A DNA stretch of 64,000 nucleotides from Anaerolineales bacterium (GTDB lineage Bacteria > Chloroflexota > Anaerolineae > 4572-78 > J111), in contig JABTUW010000002.1 in assembly GCA_015075185.1 (NCBI GenBank), positions 1,612,001 to 1,676,000 of the forward strand, in the 5' to 3' direction. A model generated the notes under the pieces. That model made no database searches, had not been told where the DNA came from, and saw only the letters and a list, made by a program, of their open reading frames with translations. How positions within the stretch are numbered: the stretch's first letter is position 1; each line of letters begins with the position of its first letter. Position numbers and translations under genes: made by a program. Below, piece after piece: positions 34,824 to 42,376 of the stretch.

Positions 34824-35864
34824 TTACGCCCCTACGACCTCATGCGCCTGCGTTGTCTCCGAGCGTTCCGGCAGCAGCCCTTGCGGCCGGAACCGCAGCA
34901 TGAGCAGCAGGATAATCCCAAAAATAATGTAGCGGACGTAATTAAACTCAAACTCATAACCCAGGGCGTTCAACCGGATCGCTGCAATCGCGGTCAGGCG
35001 GTCGAGCACCGTTACCACCAAAGCGCCGAGGAGTGCTCCCCGATTGTTACCCAGGCCGCCAAAGACAACCATGACCCAGATGTCCAGGGTTAAGACGATG
35101 ACGTAATCATTGGTGCTGGCAAAGCCCAGGTTGGTGGCAAAGAGCACCCCAGCCACGGCAGCGATAGCCGAACCGATGAACATCACCTGGCCGCGGATGC
35201 GGGGGACGCGCTTACCCAGGCTGACCGCCACCCGATCGTTCTCACGGATGGCTTTGAGCAGGCGGCCGTAGGGGGAGCGGATCAATTTTTCACAGTAGAA
35301 GTAAACCAGGGCCATCAGCGCCAGCACCAGCAGGGCAAAGAGGGCCGCGGAGAGGGTCGAGTTTTCAATCCAGCCAAACGGCTGGCCCAACCCGGCCACG
35401 CCGTTGCTGGCGCAGATAATCGGCTCATAGCCGCGCACCACAATCCGCCCAATCTCGCCGCCGACCAGCAGCACCAGGGCTAAGTACCACTCTTCCTTCA
35501 ACCGCAGGGCCGGGTACGAGGCCAGATAGCCCACCAGCCCGCCGATCACAGCCGCGATGACCAGGGTGATGATGAAGTTGAGCCAGCCAATCGCCGGGAG
35601 CGTGTCCATAATCTCCGAGCGCAGTTGCAGGGCGTTGGCCATTGTATTGCCGCAGGGGTAGATGGCATCCTGGCCGGCCAGGCGCGGCAGCAGGCGGGTA
35701 TAGGTTAACCCGGCAGTGTAAGCGCCAATCGAAACGAACAGGGCCTGCCCAAAGTTGGGAATGCCGGCCACGCCATATTCCAGGTTCAGGCTTAAGGCCA
35801 TCAGCGCCGAAATACCGAAAAACGTGGCCAGGGCGATGGCGGTGGCGAGAAGGTCAATGTTCAT
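34824..35864 (-). CDS. LIV-type ABC transporter permease (LivM)
   Basis: The 346-residue membrane protein has the LivM-family landmarks: SLNLEYGVAGIPNFGQALF near the start, LRLKEEWYLALVLLVGGEI, and FGGLGNNRGALLGALVV. About ten helices. With the LivH gene that precedes it (7 bases) it would form a channel for an amino-acid- or amide-like solute. The pair lacks LivF/LivG and a binding protein nearby, so it must borrow ATPases, perhaps those at 53176-54673. Downstream genes of the same strand upstream of LivH encode amide and amine catabolism. Confidence 0.92.
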   Translation of the reverse strand: MNIDLLATAIALATFFGISALMALSLNLEYGVAGIPNFGQALFVSIGAYTAGLTYTRLLPRLAGQDAIYPCGNTMANALQLRSEIMDTLPAIGWLNFIITLVIAAVIGGLVGYLASYPALRLKEEWYLALVLLVGGEIGRIVVRGYEPIICASNGVAGLGQPFGWIENSTLSAALFALLVLALMALVYFYCEKLIRSPYGRLLKAIRENDRVAVSLGKRVPRIRGQVMFIGSAIAAVAGVLFATNLGFASTNDYVIVLTLDIWVMVVFGGLGNNRGALLGALVVTVLDRLTAIAAIRLNALGYEFEFNYVRYIIFGIILLLMLRFRPQGLLPERSETTQAHEVVGA

Positions 35865-35871
35865 CGGCGTT

Positions 35872-36837
35872 CTACTTGGAACTGGGCGCGTTACCCAGTT
35901 CCCTTGAGATTTTACCCGTTCTCCGCAAGCTGCGAAAGCTCTCGGTTAGGCCGGTAAAACCCTGGGGCCGGAGCAGCAGCACCAGGATGATAATCACAAA
36001 CGGAATAGCCGGTTTGAAGCTAAAATCGAGCCGAAACCAACTGTTGAGCAACTGCATCAATGTATTTTCGGCCAGCGCGACCACGTACGCGCCCAGCACC
36101 GTCCCGGTAAAACTGGTCATCCCACCCAGCACGGTCGCCGCAAAAACCGACAGAATGGCCAGCCAGCCCAACAGGGGATTGAGCGAAGTGTACAGGCCCC
36201 ACAAGGCCCCGGCCACGCCTGCCAGCCCGCCGACCAGGATCCAGGTCAGATCATGCACCCGCTCGACCGGAATGCCCAGAACTTTGGCCAGAATCAGGTT
36301 ATCGGCCAGGGCGCGCATCTGGCGGCCCAGGGTGGTGTAGTTGAGGATCAGGCTAAGGGCAATCATCAACAGGATGGCCGTTGGCACGGTCCAGGCAAAG
36401 AGGTTGGTCAGAATCAGGTTATGGCCCCGGTACAAGATTTGCAGGGGCACCTGAATTTTTTTATCAAACAGGTCATACCGGTCCGCCAAAACAAAGATGA
36501 TGTAACGTAGAATCAACCCGACTGCAAACGAAGTCAGGATCATAGTGTAAGTGGAGGGGTTGACTTTAGCCATCGGGCGATAGACGGTCCGGTGGCAGGC
36601 CACGGCGACCAGCGCCGAAGCAACAAAAGCCAGCGCCATGATCAAGGGCAGACTGCCGGTCAACCACAGCGAAGCCACGAGGGCGACGTAACCGCCGATG
36701 GTAATCAATTCAGAATGGGCAAAGTTGGGCAGCCGGATGACGGCCAGAGTCAGCGTCAGGCCGAGCGCCATCAACGCATACATGCTGCCAACTTGCAGGG
36801 AGCGAATCAGGGAGTCAATCCATAGAGCGGTGGGCAA
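35872..36837 (-). CDS. LIV-type ABC transporter permease (LivH)
   Basis: The 321-residue protein has the LivH patterns GSMYALMALGLTLTLAVIRLPNFAHSELITIGGY and GVAGALWGLYTSLNPLLGW, and eight or so helices. The start is a TTG at 36837 with GAGG five bases upstream; the first ATG in frame is well inside the first helix. A TATAAT-bearing promoter lies 30 bases upstream. Functions with LivM. Confidence 0.92.
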   Translation of the reverse strand: MPTALWIDSLIRSLQVGSMYALMALGLTLTLAVIRLPNFAHSELITIGGYVALVASLWLTGSLPLIMALAFVASALVAVACHRTVYRPMAKVNPSTYTMILTSFAVGLILRYIIFVLADRYDLFDKKIQVPLQILYRGHNLILTNLFAWTVPTAILLMIALSLILNYTTLGRQMRALADNLILAKVLGIPVERVHDLTWILVGGLAGVAGALWGLYTSLNPLLGWLAILSVFAATVLGGMTSFTGTVLGAYVVALAENTLMQLLNSWFRLDFSFKPAIPFVIIILVLLLRPQGFTGLTESFRSLRRTGKISRELGNAPSSK

Positions 36838-36866
36838 AATTACCTCGCAAAGGCGAAAGTGGCCGT

Positions 36867-36894
36867 ATTATACACAATTGGCGAAGGCTCACAA
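36867..36894 (-). promoter_or_regulatory. livHM promoter
   Basis: On the minus strand TTGTGA (36889-36894), 16-base spacer and TATAAT (36867-36872). It falls between the oxidase gene stop and the livH start, so livHM can be expressed apart from the catabolic genes. Confidence 0.5.
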
Positions 36895-36905
36895 GTGGCT
36901 GTCTC

Positions 36906-38066
36906 TCAAATGACGTTATGCTCCCGGATGAGCCGGTTTTGACTGAAGCGCTCGTAATCAAGCATGGAGACATTCAGGGTGGTGGCCCGGCCATCCAGAA
37001 TGATTTCGGCCAGCAGCAAGCCGGAGATAGGGCCGTGCATAAAGCCATGCCCGGAGAACCCGGTGACCAGGTAATAGCCCGCCAGCCCCGATACCGGCCC
37101 ATAAATAGGATGATGATCCGGCGTCATTTCATACAGCCCGGCCCAGTGGGCCAGCCGTCCTGCCCCGGCCAACAAAGGCAGGCGCTTGATCGCTGCTTCC
37201 AGGTGGACCAGCTCCCAGTCCTCGTCAACGCTCTCATCAAATCCGGGGGGTTCGTCAGGGTTGGACATGCCGGTCAGCAGGCCCTCACCCTCACGGTGAA
37301 AACCCAGGCCCTGGGCCAGGTCAATCACGACCGGAAAATTGGGAGGAATTTCGGGTAAAGGGGTCGTGGTCAGCAACTGCCGCCGGATGGGAGTTACCGG
37401 CAGAGGAACATTCACCATGCCGCTGACCACCGCCGACCACGGCCCGGCCGCGTTGACAACCACCTCGCAGGTGATGCGTCCCCGCGAAGTCTGCACCGCC
37501 GCCACCCGGCCCGCCTGCACTTCGATGCCGGTTACGGAGGTGTCGGTCAGCGCCTGCACGCCCAAGCGCCGTCCGGCCTGGATATAGCCGTTGACCACGC
37601 CATGCGGGTCGGCCAGACCCTCGCGGGCGTAAAAGGTGGCAACCAATACATCCTCGGCGGCCAATTGGGGCAGCCAGCGCCGTACCTCGTCGCCGCTGAG
37701 CCACTCGGTCAGCACGCCCAGCCGGTGCTGCAAGGCGACCGTCCGCCGCGCTTGCTCGATCTCGGCCTCACTGGTCAACAAAAACAGATAGCCGGGCCAT
37801 TGCAAATGAAGCGCCTGCCCGGTTTCTTCTTCAAATCGCTCCAGCATTGGCAGGCTGAGCTGGGACAGGCGGATGTTAACTTCGGTGCTGAACTGGTAGC
37901 GAATGCCGCCCGCGCACTTGCCGGTCGCGCCGCTGCCAAAAACAGGGCTGCGCTCCAGCAGCACCACCTCGCGGCAGCCCCGTCGGGCCAGGTGATAAGC
38001 CGTGCTGGCGCCCATCACCCCGCCGCCAATGATCACAATTTGGGCTTGCTTGGGTAAATCTGACAC
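36906..38066 (-). CDS. FAD-dependent amine oxidase (DAO, sarcosine-oxidase beta-like)
   Basis: The 386-residue flavoprotein has the FAD motif IVIIGGGVMGASTAYHLARRG (11-31), SGATGKCAGGIRYQF (45-59) and the C-terminal TGFSGHGFMHGP typical of DAO enzymes of the SoxB type, length 380-410. It should oxidise a secondary amine or N-methyl glycine derivative. Start is a GTG with AAGGAG almost adjacent, an unusually short spacing. It lies downstream of the Mo-hydroxylase and hydantoinase genes. In known creatinine degradation an N-methylhydantoinase of the HyuAB type precedes sarcosine oxidase, so this fits the last step of such a path (inference). Confidence 0.88.
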   Translation of the reverse strand: MSDLPKQAQIVIIGGGVMGASTAYHLARRGCREVVLLERSPVFGSGATGKCAGGIRYQFSTEVNIRLSQLSLPMLERFEEETGQALHLQWPGYLFLLTSEAEIEQARRTVALQHRLGVLTEWLSGDEVRRWLPQLAAEDVLVATFYAREGLADPHGVVNGYIQAGRRLGVQALTDTSVTGIEVQAGRVAAVQTSRGRITCEVVVNAAGPWSAVVSGMVNVPLPVTPIRRQLLTTTPLPEIPPNFPVVIDLAQGLGFHREGEGLLTGMSNPDEPPGFDESVDEDWELVHLEAAIKRLPLLAGAGRLAHWAGLYEMTPDHHPIYGPVSGLAGYYLVTGFSGHGFMHGPISGLLLAEIILDGRATTLNVSMLDYERFSQNRLIREHNVI

Positions 38067-38108
38067 GCTCCTTCGAACTCCAGCCTCAAATAAAAATAAC
38101 CACAGATT

Positions 38109-40400
38109 TCACAGATTATCCAGATTTTTATTCTTTAACTGGCGTAACTCGCGCCACAGCATCTCCGGGTGGATAGGTAAGCTCGTCACGCGGACTCCTG
38201 TGGCCGCTTTGACCGCATTGGCCACCGCCGCAGCCCCGCCGATGATCGGCGGCTCGCCGACCCCGCGTGCCCCAAATGGGCCATAGGGTGAGGGATTTTC
38301 CACCAGGACGGTTTCCAAACTCGGCGTCGTGTCGGTCCGGGGCAAAGCGTAATCCAGCAGACTGCCGGTCAACAACTGCCCGGCCTCATCGTAGATCATC
38401 GCCTCGTACAGCCCGATGCCCAAGCCCTGGGCCATCCCGCCGTGCATCTGGCCCTGCACCAACAGCGGATTCAGGGCAAAGCCGACATCCTGCACCAGGA
38501 CGTACTGCAGCGGCTGGACCTGGCCGGTCTCCGGGTCAACCCGCACCCTGACCAGATGGACTGACACCGCCGGGGCATTTTGCTCTACGGCCGCCTGTCC
38601 GGCCCCAACCAGTGGGCCCGGTCCGCCGCGCCTGAAACGGGCTATTTCGGCCAGCCTAGCGATAGAAACAGCCTTGTCCGGCACTCCCTTAACTTGGGCT
38701 TTGCCCGCTACCAGTTCGATGTCTTCCGGCGCGGCTTCAAAGTGATCTGCCGCCACTTGCAGCACTTTGGTCCTGACCTGCTGCGCGGCGATATTGACCG
38801 CTCCGGCACTGCTGTACGTCACCTGGCTGCCCGCGCTCATGGGGCCATAAGGACCGCCGGTCGTGTCGCCGTGAATAATCACCACCTCCTCCGGCTCGAC
38901 TCCTAGAACTTCGGCCACGATCAGGACAAAACTGCTGTCGTTGCCGGTCACGTCCACGTGGCCCACCTCCAGGCTGACCGTGCCGTCCGAATCTACCCGG
39001 CACACGGCCTCGGCAGTGCCGACGACAGTGGCCCAGCCGCCAACGGCCAGACCATACCCTTCGTTAGGCCCGGCCTGGCGCTGCTGCCAGACGGGATGCG
39101 CCCGGAGCTGTTCCAGGCACTTCTTGAAACCAACCGACGGCCAGGGCTGCCCGGCTCCGGTCGGATCGCCCGTCTCGGCCACGTTCTTGAGCCGGAATTC
39201 CAGCGGATCGAGGCCGAGAGCGGCGGCCATGTCGTCCATGCTGCTTTCAAGCGCAAAGATCGTCTGCGGCGCGCCGGGAGCGCGGAAAGCGCCAATGGGC
39301 GGCTTGTGGGTATTGACTTCGCAGGTGTCAATTTTGATGTGAGGAAACTTATAGATGCCACCCAGCAGCGTGCCGATCACGCCGCCGTGGTTGAAGTTGA
39401 ACAGGCCGTTGTCTACCCAGGCGCGAGCTTGCAGAGCTGTGACTGCGCCATCACGCCTGGCCCCGATTTTGAGTTCAATGATGATAGCCGGAGCGGGGGT
39501 GGTGGTCAAAAAATCGTCTGAGCGGGAGAGAACCAGGCACACCGGCCGCCCGACGGCCAAAGCCACCGCGGCTGTGAGCGGTTCCAGAATGCCGTACTTA
39601 GCTCCAAAGCTGCCGCCGATGGTCAGCGGCACGACATGCACCTGCCGGGGCGGCAGCGCCAGCAGGCGGGCCACCTCGTCGCGGACAATAAATTTGCCCT
39701 GGGTGCTGGTGTAGATCGTCAGGCCGGGGCCGGCCGGATCGGGGACGGCGACACAGGCATGGGGTTCCAGGTAGCCTTGGTGGACAAAGCTGGTCCGGTA
39801 GGTGCGCTCGATGATGATGTCGGAGGCGGCAAAACCGGCGGCAATATCGCCTCGTTGATAGTGGCTCTCTGCCGAGACGTTATTCGGCCGGGTGTCCTGC
39901 CCCTGGTCTTCGCGCTCGACGCTGGCGTGAATCTGGCTCAAATCTTCGTGGGTGGGCAAACCGTTGGGCCAGACCTGCGGTGAGCCGGCTTGCAGCGCCT
40001 CCTCCAGGCGCACCACAGCGGGCAGGGCTTCGTACTCAATCACGACCTGCTCGGCAGCATCGGCGGCCAGCTCCGCGGTTTCCGCGACCACTACCGCTAC
40101 CGGCTGGCCGGCGAAGAGAACCTCCCCTTTGGCCAGGATGGCGCTGCTGCGCGAGGTCATCTTTTGGGCTTTGGTCGGCAAATCCTCGGCGGTGAGCACG
40201 GCGACGACTCCCGGAAGCGCTTCCGTAGCTGTTTTATCAATCGAGACAATTTGGGCGTGAGCATAGGGGCTGAAAATCAGCCGCCCGTGCAGCATACCCG
40301 GCACGGTGAGATCGGCCACGTAGCGAGCCGAGCCGGTCACTTTCTCCCGCCCTTCAATCAGCGGGCGGCCCTGGCCGAGATACTTGAAGGGTTGGGTCAT
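38109..40400 (-). CDS. Mo-hydroxylase large subunit, orphan (xanthine dehydrogenase family)
   Basis: The 763-residue protein has IGGSFGAKYG (261-270, the molybdopterin glycine loop with an Ser-Ala variation), FRAPGAPQTIF, and the catalytic glutamate in GVGEP (Glu716). No CoxR loop AYRCSFR is present. No FAD or 2Fe-2S subunit gene lies nearby, which is unusual because these enzymes work as three subunits; the only set in the window is at 15103-16453. It is co-directional with the amide hydrolase genes and probably hydroxylates the ring or an aldehyde of the same substrate. Confidence 0.92.
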   Translation of the reverse strand: MTQPFKYLGQGRPLIEGREKVTGSARYVADLTVPGMLHGRLIFSPYAHAQIVSIDKTATEALPGVVAVLTAEDLPTKAQKMTSRSSAILAKGEVLFAGQPVAVVVAETAELAADAAEQVVIEYEALPAVVRLEEALQAGSPQVWPNGLPTHEDLSQIHASVEREDQGQDTRPNNVSAESHYQRGDIAAGFAASDIIIERTYRTSFVHQGYLEPHACVAVPDPAGPGLTIYTSTQGKFIVRDEVARLLALPPRQVHVVPLTIGGSFGAKYGILEPLTAAVALAVGRPVCLVLSRSDDFLTTTPAPAIIIELKIGARRDGAVTALQARAWVDNGLFNFNHGGVIGTLLGGIYKFPHIKIDTCEVNTHKPPIGAFRAPGAPQTIFALESSMDDMAAALGLDPLEFRLKNVAETGDPTGAGQPWPSVGFKKCLEQLRAHPVWQQRQAGPNEGYGLAVGGWATVVGTAEAVCRVDSDGTVSLEVGHVDVTGNDSSFVLIVAEVLGVEPEEVVIIHGDTTGGPYGPMSAGSQVTYSSAGAVNIAAQQVRTKVLQVAADHFEAAPEDIELVAGKAQVKGVPDKAVSIARLAEIARFRRGGPGPLVGAGQAAVEQNAPAVSVHLVRVRVDPETGQVQPLQYVLVQDVGFALNPLLVQGQMHGGMAQGLGIGLYEAMIYDEAGQLLTGSLLDYALPRTDTTPSLETVLVENPSPYGPFGARGVGEPPIIGGAAAVANAVKAATGVRVTSLPIHPEMLWRELRQLKNKNLDNL

Positions 40401-40429
40401 GATTTCCTGCTTTCTTGGTCATTAATATC

Positions 40430-40476
40430 GCATCCTGAGTAGGCCGGAGCAAAGCGAAGGCCGTATCGAAGGATGC
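40430..40476. repeat. GCATCCTGAGTA-type element, copy 4
   Basis: It runs from GCATCCTGAGTAGGCCGGAG to GTATCGAAGGATGC with inner AGGCC/GGCC pairing. It sits in the 91-base gap between the Mo-hydroxylase and hydantoinase B genes. Confidence 0.8.
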
Positions 40477-40491
40477 GATTTATCTCTCACC

Positions 40492-42225
40492 TCAACGCGG
40501 TTTCCGCTTGGTCTCGGTCGCCGCTTCATCAATTGAACCATCATCGTTGAAAACGACGCCGTACTCCACCTGGGCCGCCTCCCGGCTGACCAGCCCCTCG
40601 GCCACGTCAAGCGCAACCTGCTTGACCTCGCGGAGCAGCGGGTCGCCAAAGCCGCCGCCGCCGGGCAGGTCGAGCCGCAGCCGGGTGTGGGCAGCAATGA
40701 ACTGTTTGCCCTTGGCCTTGATCGGCTCGCCGTTCGACAGGCTGGCCTTGAACGTGCTGCCTGGCCGTCCGCCGGCTCGACCCCGGGCCGGGTTCTGGGT
40801 TCGATCCCACATGGCAAAGACGGCAAAGGGCGCACCGTCGGCGGTGCTGACCTCGACGCTCTGCCCCAGGCCGCCGCGCTGTTGGCCCGGCCCGCCGGAA
40901 TCGGGGCGGAGTTCCTTTTGCCAGACGATAATGGGCGCGGCATTTTCGGCAATTTCAACCGGCAGTGACTTGATGCCGCTGGGGAAGGCCGTGGCCGACA
41001 AGCCGTCTTTGTCCGGCCTGGCCCCGGCCCCGGCGCTGTTGAAAAGCAGGATTTCAAACGGCCTGGCCTGCTCTTTGTCCCAGCCAAACATGTCGGCCGC
41101 TTCAGGGCCGCCCCGCAGTTGGATACCCCAAACGGAAGATGATTCTGCCGGAATCCGGTTGGGCACGGCCTGGGCCAGGCAGCCCAGCACCAGGTCAGGC
41201 AGAAAGAGGCCGGTGATGTGCCGGGCGGCGACCGGCGCGGGCCGCCGCACATTCAGAATAGATCCTTCCGGCGCGGCTACCACAATCGGCGCGAGAGAGC
41301 CGGTATTGTTAGGGACATACGGGCAAACGGCCACTCGCACCCCAAAGGCGGTGTAGGCCTTGGTGTAATTCAAGACCAGGTTAATGCCGTAGGGACTGGC
41401 AGCGGAACTGCCGCTGTAATCCACCAGAATTCGCTGGTCTTCGATGGTGAGAGTGGCGGCCAGTTCCACCGGCGCGTCGTACCCATCCAGCGTCAGCGTG
41501 TGGTGATACGTGCCCGGCGTGAGTTGGCGAATCGCCTCGATCATGGCTGCCTGGGAGCGGGTGATGATGAAATCGGCCAGCATGTCAAAGCTGACCTTGG
41601 GGAACTGGTCAAGCATGTGGGCCAGGCTGCGAGCGCCGACTTCGTTGGAGGTGATATAGGATAAGATGTCCCCCCCGACGGCATAAGGCTGGCGCACGTT
41701 GGCCCGGATGATCTCCAGGAGGTCCTCATTGAGCTGGCCGGCCCGGGCCAGGTACATCATCGGGATAAACAGACCCTCCTCGAAGACAGAACGGCCATCC
41801 GGCCCCTGGCCCCGCCCGCCGATATCTACCTGGTGGCAGGTGCAGGCAAAGAGCGCTACCAGGTGTCCCCGGTAAAAAGCGGGCGAAACGACGGTGACAT
41901 CGTGCAGATGGCCGGAAGCGATCCAGGGATCGTTGGTGATGAAGTGATCGCCGGGATGCATCGTTTCGACCGGAAACCGGGCCACAAAATGCTTGACGGC
42001 CTCGGCCATCGAGTTGACGTGGCCCGGTGTGCCGGTCACGGCCTGGGCGACCATGCGGCCCTGCGGGTCGAAGACCCCGGCGGATAGATCGCCCGCCTCG
42101 CTGACAACCTCACTAAAGGCCGTCCGCATGAGCGATTTGGCCTGCTCTTCGACCACCCCAATCAGGCGCGTCCACATCACCTGCAGCCGAATTTCGTTGA
42201 GACCAGTCGGGCCTGTTGTTGGCAT
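40492..42225 (-). CDS. Hydantoinase/oxoprolinase B family protein (HyuB)
   Basis: Start is the ATG at 42225 with GAGGAAAATC upstream; a longer frame to 42333 runs into the repeat. The 577-residue protein shows HyuB/oxoprolinase-B landmarks: LQVMWTRLIGVVEEQAKSLMRTAFSE, SGHLHDVTVVSP and DYSGSSAASPYGINLVLNYTKAYT, and a final GGGGFGDP. With HyuA it forms an ATP-dependent amidohydrolase that opens hydantoins, 5-oxoproline or similar rings. Its gene is preceded by HyuA on the same strand, separated by two repeat copies. Confidence 0.94.
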   Translation of the reverse strand: MPTTGPTGLNEIRLQVMWTRLIGVVEEQAKSLMRTAFSEVVSEAGDLSAGVFDPQGRMVAQAVTGTPGHVNSMAEAVKHFVARFPVETMHPGDHFITNDPWIASGHLHDVTVVSPAFYRGHLVALFACTCHQVDIGGRGQGPDGRSVFEEGLFIPMMYLARAGQLNEDLLEIIRANVRQPYAVGGDILSYITSNEVGARSLAHMLDQFPKVSFDMLADFIITRSQAAMIEAIRQLTPGTYHHTLTLDGYDAPVELAATLTIEDQRILVDYSGSSAASPYGINLVLNYTKAYTAFGVRVAVCPYVPNNTGSLAPIVVAAPEGSILNVRRPAPVAARHITGLFLPDLVLGCLAQAVPNRIPAESSSVWGIQLRGGPEAADMFGWDKEQARPFEILLFNSAGAGARPDKDGLSATAFPSGIKSLPVEIAENAAPIIVWQKELRPDSGGPGQQRGGLGQSVEVSTADGAPFAVFAMWDRTQNPARGRAGGRPGSTFKASLSNGEPIKAKGKQFIAAHTRLRLDLPGGGGFGDPLLREVKQVALDVAEGLVSREAAQVEYGVVFNDDGSIDEAATETKRKPR

Positions 42226-42242
42226 GATTTTCCTCAAAGACA

Positions 42243-42311
42243 GCATCCTGAGTGATTTGAGCCTGTCCTGAGCTTGTCGAAGGGCGAAGTGAAAATCGTA
42301 TCGAAGGATGC
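42243..42311. repeat. GCATCCTGAGTA-type element, copy 5
   Basis: Runs from GCATCCTGAGTGATTTGAGC to GTATCGAAGGATGC and carries the same internal CCTGAGCTTGTCGAAGG hairpin as copy 1. It lies upstream of hyuB. Confidence 0.8.
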
Positions 42312-42329
42312 GGCAATTTTCGTAAACTC

Positions 42330-42376
42330 GCACCCTTCGATACAGCCTTCACTTTGTTCCGGCTTACTCTGGATGC
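42330..42376. repeat. GCATCCTGAGTA-type element, copy 6 (inverted)
   Basis: Runs from GCACCCTTCGATACAGCCTT to GGCTTACTCTGGATGC in the reverse orientation of copy 5. Its distal end reaches 13 bases into the 3' end of hyuA, so the last codons of that gene derive from the repeat. Confidence 0.75.
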
